From Hemerocallis citrina (taxonomy: Eukaryota; Streptophyta; Magnoliopsida; Asparagales; Asphodelaceae): a DNA stretch of 64,000 bases. A program made the position numbers and the translations under genes. The stretch is from NCBI GenBank assembly GCA_017893485.1, contig CM030361.1, forward strand, positions 142,910,941 to 142,974,940, read 5' to 3'. Under the pieces are notes generated by a model. The model saw only the letters and a program-made list of their open reading frames with translations. It had not been told where the DNA came from and ran no database searches. Shown piece by piece: positions 21,630 to 33,317 of the stretch; position 1 is the stretch's first letter, and the number at the start of each line of letters is the position of its first letter.

Positions 21630-22521
21630 GCAGGTATTGAAGAAGACACTCTCTCAGGATCAATACCACAAAGTTTCTTCAAGAGTGAAACTTGAAATAC
21701 CGAATGAATTCGTGCAGTCTCAGGTAATTGCAATTGATATGCAACTTTGCCGATCCTCTTAATCACCTTATAAGGGCCAAAGAAGCTCTTAGACAATTTC
21801 TGACATTGTCTTAAGTCCGCAGATTGTTGTCGATAAGCCCGAAGCTTAACATATACCCAATCCCCCTCATTAAACTCCTTCTCCCTTTGGGGTCCATATG
21901 ATAAATTATTCATTATCACTTGAGTATGCATCAGATTCTGCTTCAACTTACTCATTATTTCTTGCCTAGTACTCAAATCAGAATCAACAGCCGAGTTTGA
22001 GGCATTTCTTTGAACATAATCAGGTATACTTGGAGGTTTCCTACCATACAAAATTTCGAAGGGTGCCATACATGTTGAAGAGTGCCATGAAGTATTATAC
22101 CAATACTATGCTAATGATAAAAATTTCACCCAAAGCTTACGCTCCTCGTGCAAAAAGCCCTTAGGTATTGCTCAACACATCTGTTCACCACCTCCGACTG
22201 ACAATCAGTTTGGGAGTGATAGGAAGTACTCATTTTCAGGGATGTTCGTTGTATCTTGAATAATTCTGTACAAAAGTTACTTAGAAATATAGGATCTCTA
22301 TCTAACACAATTGATTTGGGAATCCCATGAAGCTTCACAACATGATTAGCAAATGCTTCAACCACCTTCACAGCATAGAAATTTGGAGCAAGTGCAATAA
22401 AATGACTATACTTTGATAGTCTATCCACCACTACCAATATAGCTGTCTTCCCTTGTGAATTTGGCAACCCCGTAACAAAATCCATTGATATATCTTCCCA
22501 AACTTGATCAGGAATTGACAA
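21630..22521 (-). pseudogene. Reina-type integrase (broken)
   Basis: Core motifs, minus strand: WEDISMDFVTGLPNSQGKTA (about 22490-22430; first catalytic D), VVDRLSKYSHFIALAP, SIVLDRDPIFLSNF (second D, normally SDRD) and STSYHSQTDCQSEVVNR (catalytic E). One frame break lies near 22110-22125. The C-terminal part begins MAPFEILYGRKPPS (22069) and contains EFNEGDWVYVKLRAYRQQS and the pre-chromodomain block IHSVFQVSLLKK. It ends at the Tat-B junction. Confidence 0.88.
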
Positions 22522-22677
22522 AGGTTGTAAAAACCCCCAGGTTTGGTGGCGTCATACTTTGTTTGCTGACATATGGTGCACTACTTAATGAACTGATAAA
22601 TATCAGTGTGCATGTTTTTTTCCAATAGAAGGATTCCTTAATCCTTGCAATTGTTTTAGCTACTCCTGCATGCCCAC

Positions 22678-24400
22678 CTAATGGAGATGAATGCCATCAA
22701 GCAATATTTCATTCTGTGAACTCTTTGGAACAACAATTTTACCTTTATACCATAGTAACCCTTCTCTGAAGTTCATCAAAGGCTTGGCAGCTGGGTTTTG
22801 CATCAGTTCATGTATAATTGCACTGCAGTCTTCATCCTTTATCAGTTCTTCTTTAAATCTATCCAATAGAAGTACCTTTGGCTTAGAAAAAGACATCTTA
22901 CATTGAGCAAATTCCGCCTGAAGTACTGTTGATAATCCATCAGCAGCCGTATTCGACTTCCCAGGCTTGTAAACAATCTTGAAGTTATACCCTGCCAATT
23001 TGTAAATCCATCTATGTCGCTCCGGTGTTTGAATAACTTGAGTCACCATATGATGTATGCTCTGTTGATCTGTTTGTATAGCAAACTCCCACCCTAACAA
23101 ACATTGCTTCCATTTCTTTATTGACTTAGTAATTGCATACATTTTCCGCATGTATGTAGATGCAGATTGCATTCATTGGGATATTTTTTTACTAAAGAAT
23201 GCTATGGGGTGTCCCTCTTGTTGCAACATTGCCCCAATTCCCCTGCAAGAAGCATCTGTTTCAACAACAAATTGCTTCGAAAAGTCTGGCATAGCCAGCA
23301 CTGGAGTACACTGCATTGCAAGCTTCAAGCTTTGAAAAGATATATCTGCTTCAACAGACCAGTCAAAGGCTTCCTTTTGTAATAAATTAGTAAGAGCTGA
23401 AGCTATAGTTACATATCCCTTTACAAATCTTCTATAGTACCCTCTTAAACCCAAAATTGCCCTGAGTTGCTTGACATTATTAGGTCGAGGCCAATCCTGC
23501 ATAGCTTTGATCTTCTTGTCACAAGCTTTAATTCCTTCGACTAAAACTGTATGACCCAAATACTCTATTGATGGCTTCACAAATGCACATTTACTCTTCT
23601 TAACATAGAATTGATTTTGCTCCAGCACTCTTAAAACCACCGAAAGATGTTGCAAATATGGCTCCCAACTTCTACTATATAACAAAATGTCATCGAAGAA
23701 AAGTAAAACAAATTTTGTCAAGTAGGGCTTAAAATTGAATTCATGGCAGCCTGAAATGTCGAAGGAGCATTTGTGAGGCCAAAAGGCATCACGAAGAACT
23801 CATAGTGGCCCTCATGAGTGCGGAATGCAATCTTCTCAATTTCAGTCACTCGAACTCTAATTTGGTGATAGCCAGCTTTCAAATCAAGCTTAGTAAATTA
23901 TTTTGCACCATTCAATTCATCAAAAAGCTCATCAGCTGTAGGAATAGCTAATTTATCCTTGATAGTTATAGAATTTAGAGCTCTATAATCAACACAAAAC
24001 CGCCACATCCCATCTTTCTTTTTCACCAATCTTTCTTTTTCACCAATAACACTAGGGAAGAGAAAGGACTTTTTCTATACCGAATTATTCCTTGTTGCAA
24101 CATCTTTGACACCTGATTTTCTATCTCTTCTTTTTTAGAGTGCGGATATTTGTTTGGCCTTACATTTGTAGGAGGTACGGCAGGAATAAGATGAAGAGGA
24201 TGATCATGTTCTCTATTAGGGGGAAAACCAATTACTTCATCAAACACAGAACCATGAGATTGCAACAATTTCTCAATGTCAGCATGGATCACTTGTTCAT
24301 CTTCTTCGTTTTGCAATATTAAGTGAAAATATTGCCCAATAGCATCTTTATGCATCTCTCTTCGCAATGCAATTAAACTGCATTTCAGTTGTCACTTGTC
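22678..24400 (-). pseudogene. Reina-type reverse transcriptase and RNase H (broken)
   Basis: RT begins after IEKLLQSHGSVFDEVIGFPP (about 24280-24220) with [16 protein letters not shown] (near 24070). It continues with [15 protein letters not shown] (about 23905-23860) and [20 protein letters not shown] (about 23790-23735), and the catalytic box is FFDD (FVLLFFDDILLYSR, 23710-23670). RNase H has VVETDASCRGIGAMLQQEG (23275-23220), AITKSIKKWKQCLLGWEFAI and TDQQSIHHM. The usual activating glutamate block is weak. Stops and frameshifts occur near 23175, 23725 and 24025. Confidence 0.88.
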
Positions 24401-25000
24401 CACCCCCCCGCCCCCCCCCCCCCCCCCCCCCGCACCTTAACTTGTTGCCCTTGATGCTTGAACTCCATGGTCATATCATTGTATTCAACGACTACCTTTC
24501 CCAATAACATCCGCCACTGTACCCCCAAAACCAAATTTGAGCCATATATGGGTAAAATATAGAAACCAATCATAAAAGAATAACCCTGAATCATTACTAG
24601 TACACCCACACATTTTCCCTCACAATGAAGGGAGGGTCTCTCCATTCCCCAATACCACACTAAAGTGAGAAGATGGCTGTACTGAAATGTTCAAAAACTT
24701 CACTAATCTTTCTCGAAGGAAATTATTAGTACTCCCTGAATCGATGAACACTTGAATAGGTGTAGGTGCAATAGTCCCTGGTACCCTAAGTGTTCTTAAT
24801 AAGGCTTGACATGAAAATACTAGGAATGATATCTCAGGTGCACAAACATCACTTTCCTTTGTATCAGTTTATTCCAATTGCTGAAATATAATCTCAGGCT
24901 CCAAAACCTGGTCATGTTGCTCCTCCGCATCTACCGTTAACATAAGAAATTGCTTTTGACACTTATGGCTAGGTGTATACTTCTCATCGCAATTGAAACA
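24401..25000 (-). pseudogene. Reina-type protease region
   Basis: Minus-strand frame with IQVFIDSGSTNNFLRERLVK (about 24760-24700), the D-S-G active site of a retropepsin. It is followed by GKCVGVLVMIQGYSFMIGFY and LPIYGSNLVLGVQWRMLLG. A C-rich run (24403-24409, 24411-24431) makes a glycine tract in this frame just before the RT. Confidence 0.82.
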
Positions 25001-25866
25001 CGTCTTTCTCCTTTTTCAAAGCCCACTCAGCTGGTGGAATTCTTCTAACAGATAACTTCGAAGGAACTGCATTATTTGGTTGTGAAGATGGTGTAGGAAG
25101 CAAAGGTGGAAGAGTACTAGGAGGACGTTGCCATGGAGACCTACTACTGCTGCCTTTACTCCAAAATTTTCTTGTCTTGGTAAACTTTTCTTCTTGCAAT
25201 CTTCCCAAACCAATTGCATCTGCTAACGACACTAGTTTGTGAGCTAAAACTTCACGCCTGATATCAGGTTTCAAACCAGGTACATAGTTACTCATAATAT
25301 GTGGAGTTGATAGGCCCTTTGTTTTGTTCTACATTGTGTCAAATTGGTCCTGATACTCATCAAGAGAAGCTGTCTGAGTCAACTGGAAGAGTTGGCTAGC
25401 GTGATCAACATATGACAAATACTTTTCAATTCACTAACTCACTATTTGCAAAATTATATTGAAACCATGCCAAATATTTCCCATCCATATAGAAAGAAAC
25501 TATATTCAATTTTTGCTCGAGGTATTTGATGATATGCAAAAAATTGATTGGCCTTAAAGAGCCATCCCATGGGATTGCTGCCATCAAATCTAGGAAATTC
25601 CAGCCTAGGGTTCTTGAAAGGATTTTCATGATTGGGAGTTATGTGAGGAGTTCTTACAGTGATCGGAATATCAGTCGCTGAATTATCTGATGCAGGAACT
25701 CTGTTCAGGACTTGATCAAGTCAATTTTCCACGGCCTGAAACGACGGCCCATATCCACCATCATCGTCTTCAGCGCCTCTACATCATCAGTAAGCGTTTG
25801 CAACTGGTCACCATGGAATCGAATGAACTCCTTAACTTCATCGAGTGATCGCCTTCCATCCGCCAT
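25000..25866 (-). pseudogene. Reina-type gag
   Basis: Start ATG at 25866 (MADGRRSLDEVKEF), followed by a heptad-like stretch DQLQTLTDDVEALKTMMVDM and, after a stop, the gag core RLEFPRFDGSNPMGWLFKAN (about 25605-25545), typical of this clade. Several stops follow (25430-25300). A C-terminal lysine/serine-rich part (SRSPWQRPPSTLP, about 25140) precedes the knuckle region near 25000-24960. The primer site lies 89 nt upstream of the ATG, which supports this start. Confidence 0.85.
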
Positions 25867-25954
25867 TGCCAAAACTCAATTCGATTAAGAGCGAATCAAA
25901 TTTCTAAATCCAATCGGTGAAAGAACCAAATGATAGGAGTTAATCCAGCCAATT

Positions 25955-25969
25955 CACTTCCTGATACCA
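25955..25969 (-). promoter_or_regulatory. Primer binding site of the Reina-type element
   Basis: Minus strand TGGTATCAGGAAGTG: the first nine bases match the initiator-Met tRNA primer site; the remainder differs. Confidence 0.75.
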
Positions 25970-26160
25970 AGATTCAGCAATTTGCAGCAAGAGATGAAGC
26001 TCTATTTATTATTTGGACAATTACAGAGAATTAGGGTTGAAGAAAAATTTGGGGAAGAACAAGATTTAAGAGAATTAGAGGAAGATCAAGAAAATGGTTA
26101 CGACTTCATAGCTGACCCTCTCTTTCTCACACAATTATAATTTATACTCTTTACAATCTG
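25970..26160 (-). repeat. 5' LTR (part) of the Reina-type element
   Basis: The minus strand has AAGAGTATAAATTATAATTG (TATA region), a pyrimidine-rich leader and an end near AATTGCTGAATCT, directly before the primer site. The LTR may continue beyond the MITE at 26164-26955, which would then be inserted in it. The other LTR is lost, so the outer end is unknown. Confidence 0.6.
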
Positions 26161-26163
26161 TTA

Positions 26164-26955
26164 GAGCATCCACAGTCGTTCGATGGTAAAAAATGGCAAA
26201 ATGCATTTTTTAGCAATCCAATTCGATGAGCATCCACAGTCGTCGATTGGCAAAAAATGGCGGAAACGAAACATGATGTTTCGTCCCAAAAATTGGAAAA
26301 AAATAAAGGTTTTTTTTGCAAAAAAAAATTTGCAAAAAACAAATTTTAAAAATAGTTCGTAAATAATATTTGCAAAAACAATTAAAAAATTTGCAAAAAC
26401 AATTTAAAAAATTACAAAAAGTTCCAACCGAAAGGCCCATATTCTGGATGAAGCATGGTGCTTCGTCCGGATTTTAAGGGATTTTTTTTGTAAAAAAAAA
26501 TTGCAAAAAAGAATTTTTTAAACAAATTGTAATTTTTTTTTGCAAAAACAATTTAAAAATTTGCAAAATCAATTTAGATAATTGCAAAAAAAATTTAAAA
26601 TTTACAAATTTTTTTTTACATCTGGATTGGGACGAAGCATGATGTTTCGTCTCAAATTGGGACGAAACATCATGTTCATTCCCACGTTTAAAGGTTATTT
26701 TATTCGGTTTTTTAATTTATTTTAATTCGGACGAAACATCATGTTTCGTCCGATCAATTAAGAATATAATAAAATAATCAAGACGAAACATCATGTTTCG
26801 TCCGCTATAATATGCATTTTGCTATTTCGATTGCTATTTCTCCGTATCTACTGTAGCGCTTTTGCCAAAAAATGGCAAAATAGCAAACGACTGTGAGCGC
26901 TACAGTAGAAAAAAAATGGCAAAAATGACAATAAAGCAAACGACTGTGGATGCTC
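26164..26955. mobile_element. PIF/Harbinger-type MITE with six internal palindromes
   Basis: Ends are GAGCATCCACAGTCGTTCG and its inverse (AACGACTGTGGATGCTC) with a TTA duplication (26161-26163, 26956-26958). An extra copy of the left end occurs at 26230 and a degenerate extra copy of the right end near 26883-26896. Inside, the palindromic word GACGAAACATCATGTTTCGTC or a variant appears six times (near 26262, 26450, 26632, 26658, 26729, 26781). The rest is A-rich. No transposase. Confidence 0.85.
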
Positions 26956-26958
26956 TTA

Positions 26959-27660
26959 CAACTGGTCACACTCCCAAAATATCTTTCCCGCCATCTTTAT
27001 TCTTCAAAATATCTTCTTATGTACGTGCACACTACACAGTCCATTGTCACCCAATGCCAGTTGACCGCACAATATGCTAGTTGTCCATCACCATTGCACA
27101 ACTATGCCAGTCTACCATCACCACACTTTTATATCTCATAATCCTTCAGATGGGCATGCATTACTCTACTTCTTTTACCCCCTGCCCTCTTGATCAGATA
27201 CATACACGTATCATAATATCATTCACCACTCATTAAGATATCATAAGCACAGAGGTTTTCAGTGTTTATGTAACTTAAGGCATCAAATATACGTGCAATT
27301 TTAAGATAGATATGAAGAACAGTAGAGGCATAAGGTGAGTCATTCTAATGAAGACAGTCCAATATTGAGCTCAAAGAAGAATTTTATTCATTACAAACAA
27401 AAGGAGATGGGATAAGAAAGTACGATCAAGTAATTTTCACTATACAGACAAGTATACAAAGATAGTTTTGTAAACCAAAAAGTGATAAGAGTAGAAGATA
27501 GATGGAGGCCTAGGATTGATCCTCGAAAGGGGTAACCCTAAGCAAAAGAAAGGGATAACACTAAGCAAAAGAATCAACTAGAGAGATGGAGGAGCAATTC
27601 CTGAAAGAATGTAGAGAAAAAAATGTGGTCAGAGTTCATTTTTCTAGGACAACCTTGCCC
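26959..27660. other. Spacer, nothing recognised
   Basis: Ordinary AT-rich sequence, perhaps the continuation of the Reina LTR or older unique DNA. Small open frames exist, but none shows a motif or coding-like composition. Confidence 0.4.
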
Positions 27661-27669
27661 TCTTTTCGC

Positions 27670-27840
27670 AGCAGGGGTGGCATTCGGGCTGGACGGGTTT
27701 GCCAAGGTGGGGGGCGGGCCCGGGTCGGGTTGGGTCTAAACCCGGGCCGGGTTAAAGTTTCAAGAACTCAACCCGAACCGACCCGGCAACCCATTAGGGT
27801 TTAACCCGACCCGGGCCGGTCCGGGCTGGCTCGGATTTTG
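27670..27840. repeat. CGGGT/ACCCG-rich repeat
   Basis: A dense run of words such as GGGTTGGGTCTAAACCCGGG, CGAACCGACCCGG and AACCCGACCCGGGCCGGTCC, much of it self-complementary. It is similar in style to 13620-13945. The first part GGGGTGGCATTCGGGCTGG is a common start of such plant repeats. 27841-28050 to its right is A/T-rich with no features. Confidence 0.5.
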
Positions 27841-28054
27841 GTTTTATTGTTAAATTTTTAAAGAAAATTTTAAATTTTTTTTTAAACTCAAAAATAAAAA
27901 GAATAAATGTACAACAAGTATAAATGTGAAACAAAATTGTATATATTATTCGTTTCAACTTGGAATAAGTTTTTACAACAATCAAAATTATATACAAATA
28001 CATGTAATAAAAAATAAAAAATCGAACGAAGTTATAGAATTATATGATTACTTA

Positions 28055-28692
28055 GACTATCTCCAACCATGCTAGTCATCTCTTAATTTTAGCCAAAATA
28101 GAAGATTTTGAGGAAATTTTTGCTCAAACGGGACCCGTCAAACCACTCACAAAAATAAATTTCTCAGATTGACTCGCCAGATCTGGCGAGTTTGTATTGC
28201 TCGCCAAACTTCTCTACCGCTTAATCCGCCTCTCAAACCCCCCCCCCCCCCCCCCAAAAAAAAAAAAAAAAACAAAATCAAACCATGGAGATCAGAAGAA
28301 ATCGTAATCTTATTTGACTCCCGAACTCGCGATTGATCGTGAACAAATTGAGAAATCATGATCATGGAATCGCGAACAGATCACGAACTCGCGAACAGAA
28401 GATCGAGAACTCTCGATCTATTCGCGAAGTTGCGAATAGTTATGTTCTTTTTGGGCTTGAGATTTTTATGTTGAGCTTGGGATTTTTATATTAGGCTTGG
28501 GCTTTTTTCTGAGCTTGGGTTTTATATCTTTATTTTATTTTATCTTGGGCTTTAAAACATCTATGGTTAGTCAAAATAGCTATTATGGTTGGAGTGTTGC
28601 TTTTTTGGCTAGCCAAATTATCGAGTTGCTTTCTATTTTACATATTCTAGACTTCTAGTGAGCCAAAATGGCTAGCATGATTATAGATGCTC
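28055..28692. mobile_element. PIF/Harbinger-type MITE with TTA duplication
   Basis: Left GACTATCTCCAACCATGCTA and right GCTAGCATGATTATAGATGC followed by TC are inverted copies, flanked by TTA (28052-28054, 28693-28695). Inside are a C18 run directly followed by A17 (28238-28272) and several near-palindromic words (CGCGAACAGATCACGAACTC, CGATCTATTCGCGAA). Confidence 0.75.
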
Positions 28693-28695
28693 TTA

Positions 28696-29892
28696 AGTGG
28701 ATAATCTAGAGTTCGGGACAGTCTAGAGTTAAATTTAAGAGAGAACATTGGAATACTATCGTGCACCTTAACTTATCTAAATATATGATCTCATCATTCT
28801 AAATTCCCTACTCAGTTTAGACGTGATCTTCAGAAAAATTGATTCCACTTGTTGAGGTGTAAAATATATATAATTATTTTCCTTTGGTATCATGAATTCA
28901 AAATTTGTCATTATTTTCAATTCTGGAAAAAGATTAGGTAGGGATTTTTTTTTTAAATTTCCTTATGAATCTCATAGAGAAAAATCTTTACATGGTGTAT
29001 TTATTTATGTATTTTCTTAACTTAGCAATGCCGAATAATATTGTGTATTATCTTTTAAGTAATCTTTTATATTTTAGGTTGGATAATTGATTTTCCAGGG
29101 ATGGTAATTTGACTTTTTATTTCATTCTCAGTCAAGTAAATATATTCGTTTTCTTTTCAAATTCTGGTGCATGCATTATTGAAGGGGGGCATATTTAATT
29201 GATTTTTCTTTCCATTTTGCTAAGGGCTGATAATATGATTCTTATTTCATTCTCAGTCAATTACTCTACTTATATTTATTTTGGGTTTTCAACATGTATG
29301 GCCCCAACAAATCCATAAATATTATGTATGCTCCTTACAAATGTGTAATTTCATATTTGTCCCTAACAATATGTGCCACGTCTCTTAATTATCCATTTAA
29401 TTAAAAAAACACAAAACGAGAGAGAATTTTCTATTTTTTTAATGAATTTGATGAAAACTGACCGAAATATTTTTTCTTCTGCCATTCAAACTTTATCTTT
29501 TTCTTCATTGTAATTCCAGAAAGTCATTAATCCAATCGAGACTCATTAACTCTTCTCAAAGTTTCTTCTTTTTTTTTCAACAAATTGACAAACTAACAGT
29601 GCATCTTTGAAACTACATATTCTTCTGCACGTTAATTCTCCAAATTTTCCATTTTTTTCCTTAAAATTCTTAAATCTTCCTCATTTGATTGTCTAATTTG
29701 ATCTTTTAATGTGATTTATATTCGATGTAAATACAATTTTACCCTTCTGTTCTTCTTTATAAATTGGTAGCCCAAAACTATGATGCTCAAATACAACTCA
29801 AAATTCACCAACTTCTTCCTCGTTTGATTATAATCGACTCCCACATTTGAATCAATTCTTCATCTAGAAGCTCAAATTCATTACTAAAAATA
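28696..29892. other. AT-rich spacer, nothing recognised
   Basis: No repeats, motifs or coding signal that I can support. It may include the promoter side of the PMD pseudogene that follows, but I see no convincing TATA box with matching start. Confidence 0.4.
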
Positions 29893-31600
29893 ATGTCGTC
29901 GATGATCAAAAGATTTATTGGAAGAGTAAAATTGAGGCGTCACGCTGGGTCCAAACAAACAAACTCAAGAAGCGAAGTAGAAGCAAATCCAGCTGTGAAT
30001 TATAGCGACACATCTCAGTGGATCAGAGTTGTCGACGATCGACAACACGTACATCAACATATTACCAAGCATCTTATCGGTGGATTTGTTACATTCAGGG
30101 GGATTGGAAGGGTTCGACCAAGGCTTCTAAAATAGTTTGCAAAGTCACACTATTTCAAGGATTGATCGAGAAGGCGGGCTTGCACCATTTTCTGACTATT
30201 GATACGGAGAAATCGTCGACCCGGCTCGTCGAGGCATTAGTTGAAAGATGATAGGACACAACACACACTTTCCACCTTCCAAGCAGCGAGTTGGGATTTA
30301 CCCGTTGGATTAGGAAATGCTAATGGGATTATTCATCAGAGTCGATGATATACCGCCATGTAACGATGAGGAGTACTCCTTTGATGTTGTGCAATCTCGC
30401 TTCTTTGAGGAGATTACTCAGGAAGATTGGAAGTCTCATGAAATACGTTGCCCATTATTCAAGAACTATTTTTAGTGAGATTGGATCGAAGCAGCAAAGA
30501 CAAATGGTGTAGTGGCAATTAAAGCTGCACGGGCATTCTTTATGTACTTCATCGGTGAGTTTCTTTTGCCCAATGCTTCTTCGGTAGTCAGATGTGGCTT
30601 CCATGCCGCATTTGAAGATCTTAATTTAGTGGGGATGTATGATTGGGTAAGTCCCACATTTGCTCTACTGTACCTATCTTTCGACTCATGTTCCTGACTG
30701 AAATTAAAATCATTTAATGAGCCATGGCAAGTACTTGAGGTAATATTTATCTATGCGTGTTTTTTAAGTATGCTACATAATATTCAATTCAACATAAGGT
30801 GGATGCTAATTAAAACTATTTTTTTTTACAGTATTGGGCCTATGAATTCCCAAGCATTTGTACTCTTGTGTGTGATAGAACGGTAGACTTTACGGTTCAT
30901 TTACAGAAAGCTGATATACGACCAAAAATTTCACATTGAAACGCAATTTGACCAGAGTCGAACAGATTTGATTTGGTATAATATTTCCATACCTGGGATC
31001 AATTAGAGATGAGGTCAACGACATCTATTATATGACAGCCATATAATGGATCATCTTATAAGGGCGAGCACGATATTCAGGTTGTGAACTTTTTGCCCAT
31101 CACCGTGTTATCTTCAAATATTGCAATCAGGTTATTACATATCATATTCATTTATTTTGGACTTTAATTGATTCATTGTGGTTATTTCATCGGTTATAAT
31201 TGAATGATTTACATGTGACCAATCTGTACTTATCGGTATAGGGAGTATGGTATCTCGGTGATCGTGGTTATCGCCAAATAATGGGTATTGTTTTTATCCC
31301 AAAAGATCCTCCTACTTTCATGTCTCAAATGGGGCCACAGGATTACTGTCATCCTATTGAAGCTTCTGAACTTGTCCATCTTGTACAACAAAAGTTATAT
31401 GATCAGTATTAGGCAAAAGTATCTATAGGTCCTATTATGATCAACAGATCTTGAGTTATTGAGATCCAGGTTTGGGAAAGAGAGATGTCTTCAATATTTT
31501 TATAAGCTCTACCCCTGGAACCACGATTCACCATTGATTCCGATATTGATTTTGCCTCTGATAGGGTTGAAAGAGTGAGGAAATGTTGATCTGATTTGGT
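29893..31600 (+). pseudogene. Plant mobile domain (PMD/MAIN-like) pseudogene
   Basis: An ATG at 29893 opens a frame (MSSMIKRFIGRVKLRRHAGS). Later frames show PMD-like blocks: IEKAGLHHFLTIDTEKSSTR (30167-30226), THFPPSKQRVGIYPLD (about 30263-30310), IPPCNDEEYSFDVV, AARAFFMYFIGEFLLPNASS (30522-30581), DLNLVGMYDWVSPTFALLYL (about 30620-30680), YWAYEFPSICTL (about 30833-30868) and VWYLGDRGYRQIMGIVFIPK (about 31250-31310). The DWVSPTFALLYL block matches the usual YSWGAAVLAYLY block of PMD proteins. These proteins occur in host genes (MAIN, MAIL1) and in Mutator-like and gypsy-like transposons. Several stops and frame changes, and probably introns near 30650-30835, mean no intact product. Confidence 0.65.
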
Positions 31601-31699
31601 TGAAAGAGTGAGAATTTTGATTTTTGTTTGTTGTTGTTGGATTGTGCCAAATATATATACAGAGAGTGAACGATGGAATCAAATTCATAGTCGTTGAAT

Positions 31700-32130
31700 T
31701 AGCCGTTGGAGTTAAAACAGATGTTGGATGGCAAAATGGTCAAAACACACAAAAAAAACTGTAAAAAAAAACCAAACGGGACATGTTGTCCGGGTCCAAA
31801 CACAAAAATGTGTCGAACGGGACAACTTGTTCCGTCCGATGAGCGTATTTTTGTGTATATAAGAAATTTAAAGAACTGAACAACATGTTCCGTCTGACAC
31901 ATTTAAAAAAAATTAATTAAAAATTATGAGACGATGCAACTTGTGTCGTCCGATAGAACTAAAAAAAAAGAGGCGGGGGGGACAACATATTCCGTCATCT
32001 ACAATATTAGATTTCCCAATTTTTTCCGTTGTTCCTCAATTCTCAAATTTTGGCAAAACCGAAAAAAACTATAGCTTTCTGCCAAAAAGAGAGGCAAAGT
32101 TGGCAAAATAGCAAACGATTGTGGATGTTC
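31700..32130. mobile_element. MITE relative with repeated palindromes, left end unclear
   Basis: The right end AAACGATTGTGGATGTTC followed by TAA resembles the right end of the MITE at 26164-26955. The interior has five words of the type GGGACAACTTGTTCCGTCC (near 31778, 31822, 31880, 31933, 31981), arranged like the palindromes in that MITE but with a different sequence. I could not find its left end. Confidence 0.55.
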
Positions 32131-32133
32131 TAA

Positions 32134-33314
32134 GGGGTGATTTGGTTGGCTGTAAAAGAAATTATGAAATGGAGTAATACTGTAGCGAAAGCAAATCCTT
32201 TGATTTGAATTCTAAAAATAGCTTTGGTTGGATGTAGGTTAACTGTAGTAGAAATAGTTTTACATGAAAGATTAATATTGTTTGAGTTGTAAGAACACTG
32301 TAGCGAAAATAATATAACAACTTTTTACTTTTTGTTTTACTTGAAATTAATTTCAATTAATTAGGGCTGAAACTAATTAAACTGAATTGATCTAAATTAA
32401 TTTAAAAAACTGAAACTCAATTAACAGTTGACTAATCTTAATTGAATTTATCTTAACTAGTATGATGCACGTGCGATGCACGTGGAGGAGGAAGGAAAAG
32501 GACAAAAAAAAACCTACCAACACGTGCGCTGCACGTGTTTGCACACATACAAAAAACAATAAAAAATTGTTTATTTGTTTGGAACCCCATCTCTCCCATT
32601 ATAATAGTTACTAGTATGATGCACGTGCGATGCACGTGAAGGAGGAAGGAAAAGGACAAAAAAGAAAAAATCTAGTATGGTGCACGTGCGATGCACGTGG
32701 AGGAGGAAGGAAAAGGACAAAAAAAACTACCAACACGTGCGCTGCACGTGTTTGCACACATACAAAAAACAATAAAATATTGTTTATTTGTTTGGAACCC
32801 CATCTCTCCCATTATAATAGTTATAGATAGATTATATTAATTTTAATTAACTAAATTGTTCTTAATTAAATTTAACCAAAAAAAAAAAAACCGATACTCA
32901 ATTATCTTGGGCTTAATCTTAACTAAATTGATCTAATTAATCTAATCTAATCTAATTTAATTAATTAATCTAATCTAATCTAATTAATTAATAATTGTAA
33001 ACAGTGCTGGTTTATGGGCCATCTTGAAGTCCAAAAAGCTTTACTTTTTACTCCCATGTCGGAGGAGAGGAGAGGATTATTTTGGTTTAAATAGGGTTTT
33101 ATGTTTTAAGAGAAAGGCAAAAGCTCAATTAGAGTTGGGGAGAGAGAGAGATAAATGATTATAATATGCATACTCTGTGTTTTCTGCGCATTACTATAGC
33201 CACAATAATATGCAAACAAATTTGGACTGCAACCAACCAAACCACTCTGCAGTGTTCTCTCTTCTCTTAGGATTTGACTTTTCGCAACTCATTTACTGGT
33301 AACCAAACCACCCC
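32134..33314. mobile_element. MITE-like element with GGGGTGRTTTGGTT ends and TAA duplication
   Basis: GGGGTGATTTGGTTGGC at 32134 is the inverse of GGTAACCAAACCACCCC at 33298-33314. TAA flanks both sides (32131-32133, 33315-33317). It contains a tandem set of Helitron-like units (32457-32823). There is no transposase frame. Confidence 0.7.
32457..32823 (-). mobile_element. Three tandem Helitron-like units
   Basis: Three CTAG-led units (read on the minus strand they end in CTAG): 32457-32610, 32611-32671 (truncated) and 32672-32823. Each has the hairpin GCACGTGCGATGCACGTG six or so bases inside the CTAG. The two full units also share AACACGTGCGCTGCACGTGT and end in CCCATTATAATAGTTA, the inverse of a Helitron-like 5' end. 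Repeated GGAGGAAGGAAAAGGACAAA marks all three. Confidence 0.72.
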
Positions 33315-33317
33315 TAA

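Larger units (their letters stand above)
21630..26163 (-). mobile_element. Reina-type Ty3/gypsy element, minus strand, 3' end lost
   Basis: Read from right to left: short 5' LTR (to 25970), Met-type primer site, gag, protease, RT, RNase H, integrase. The RT leader (DHPLHLIPAVPPTNVRPNKY) and the integrase tail resemble the Reina clade of chromoviruses. Tat-B interrupts it at 21629/21630, just after the integrase block VFQVSLLKK, so no chromodomain or 3' LTR is seen. Many stops show it is dead. Confidence 0.85.
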
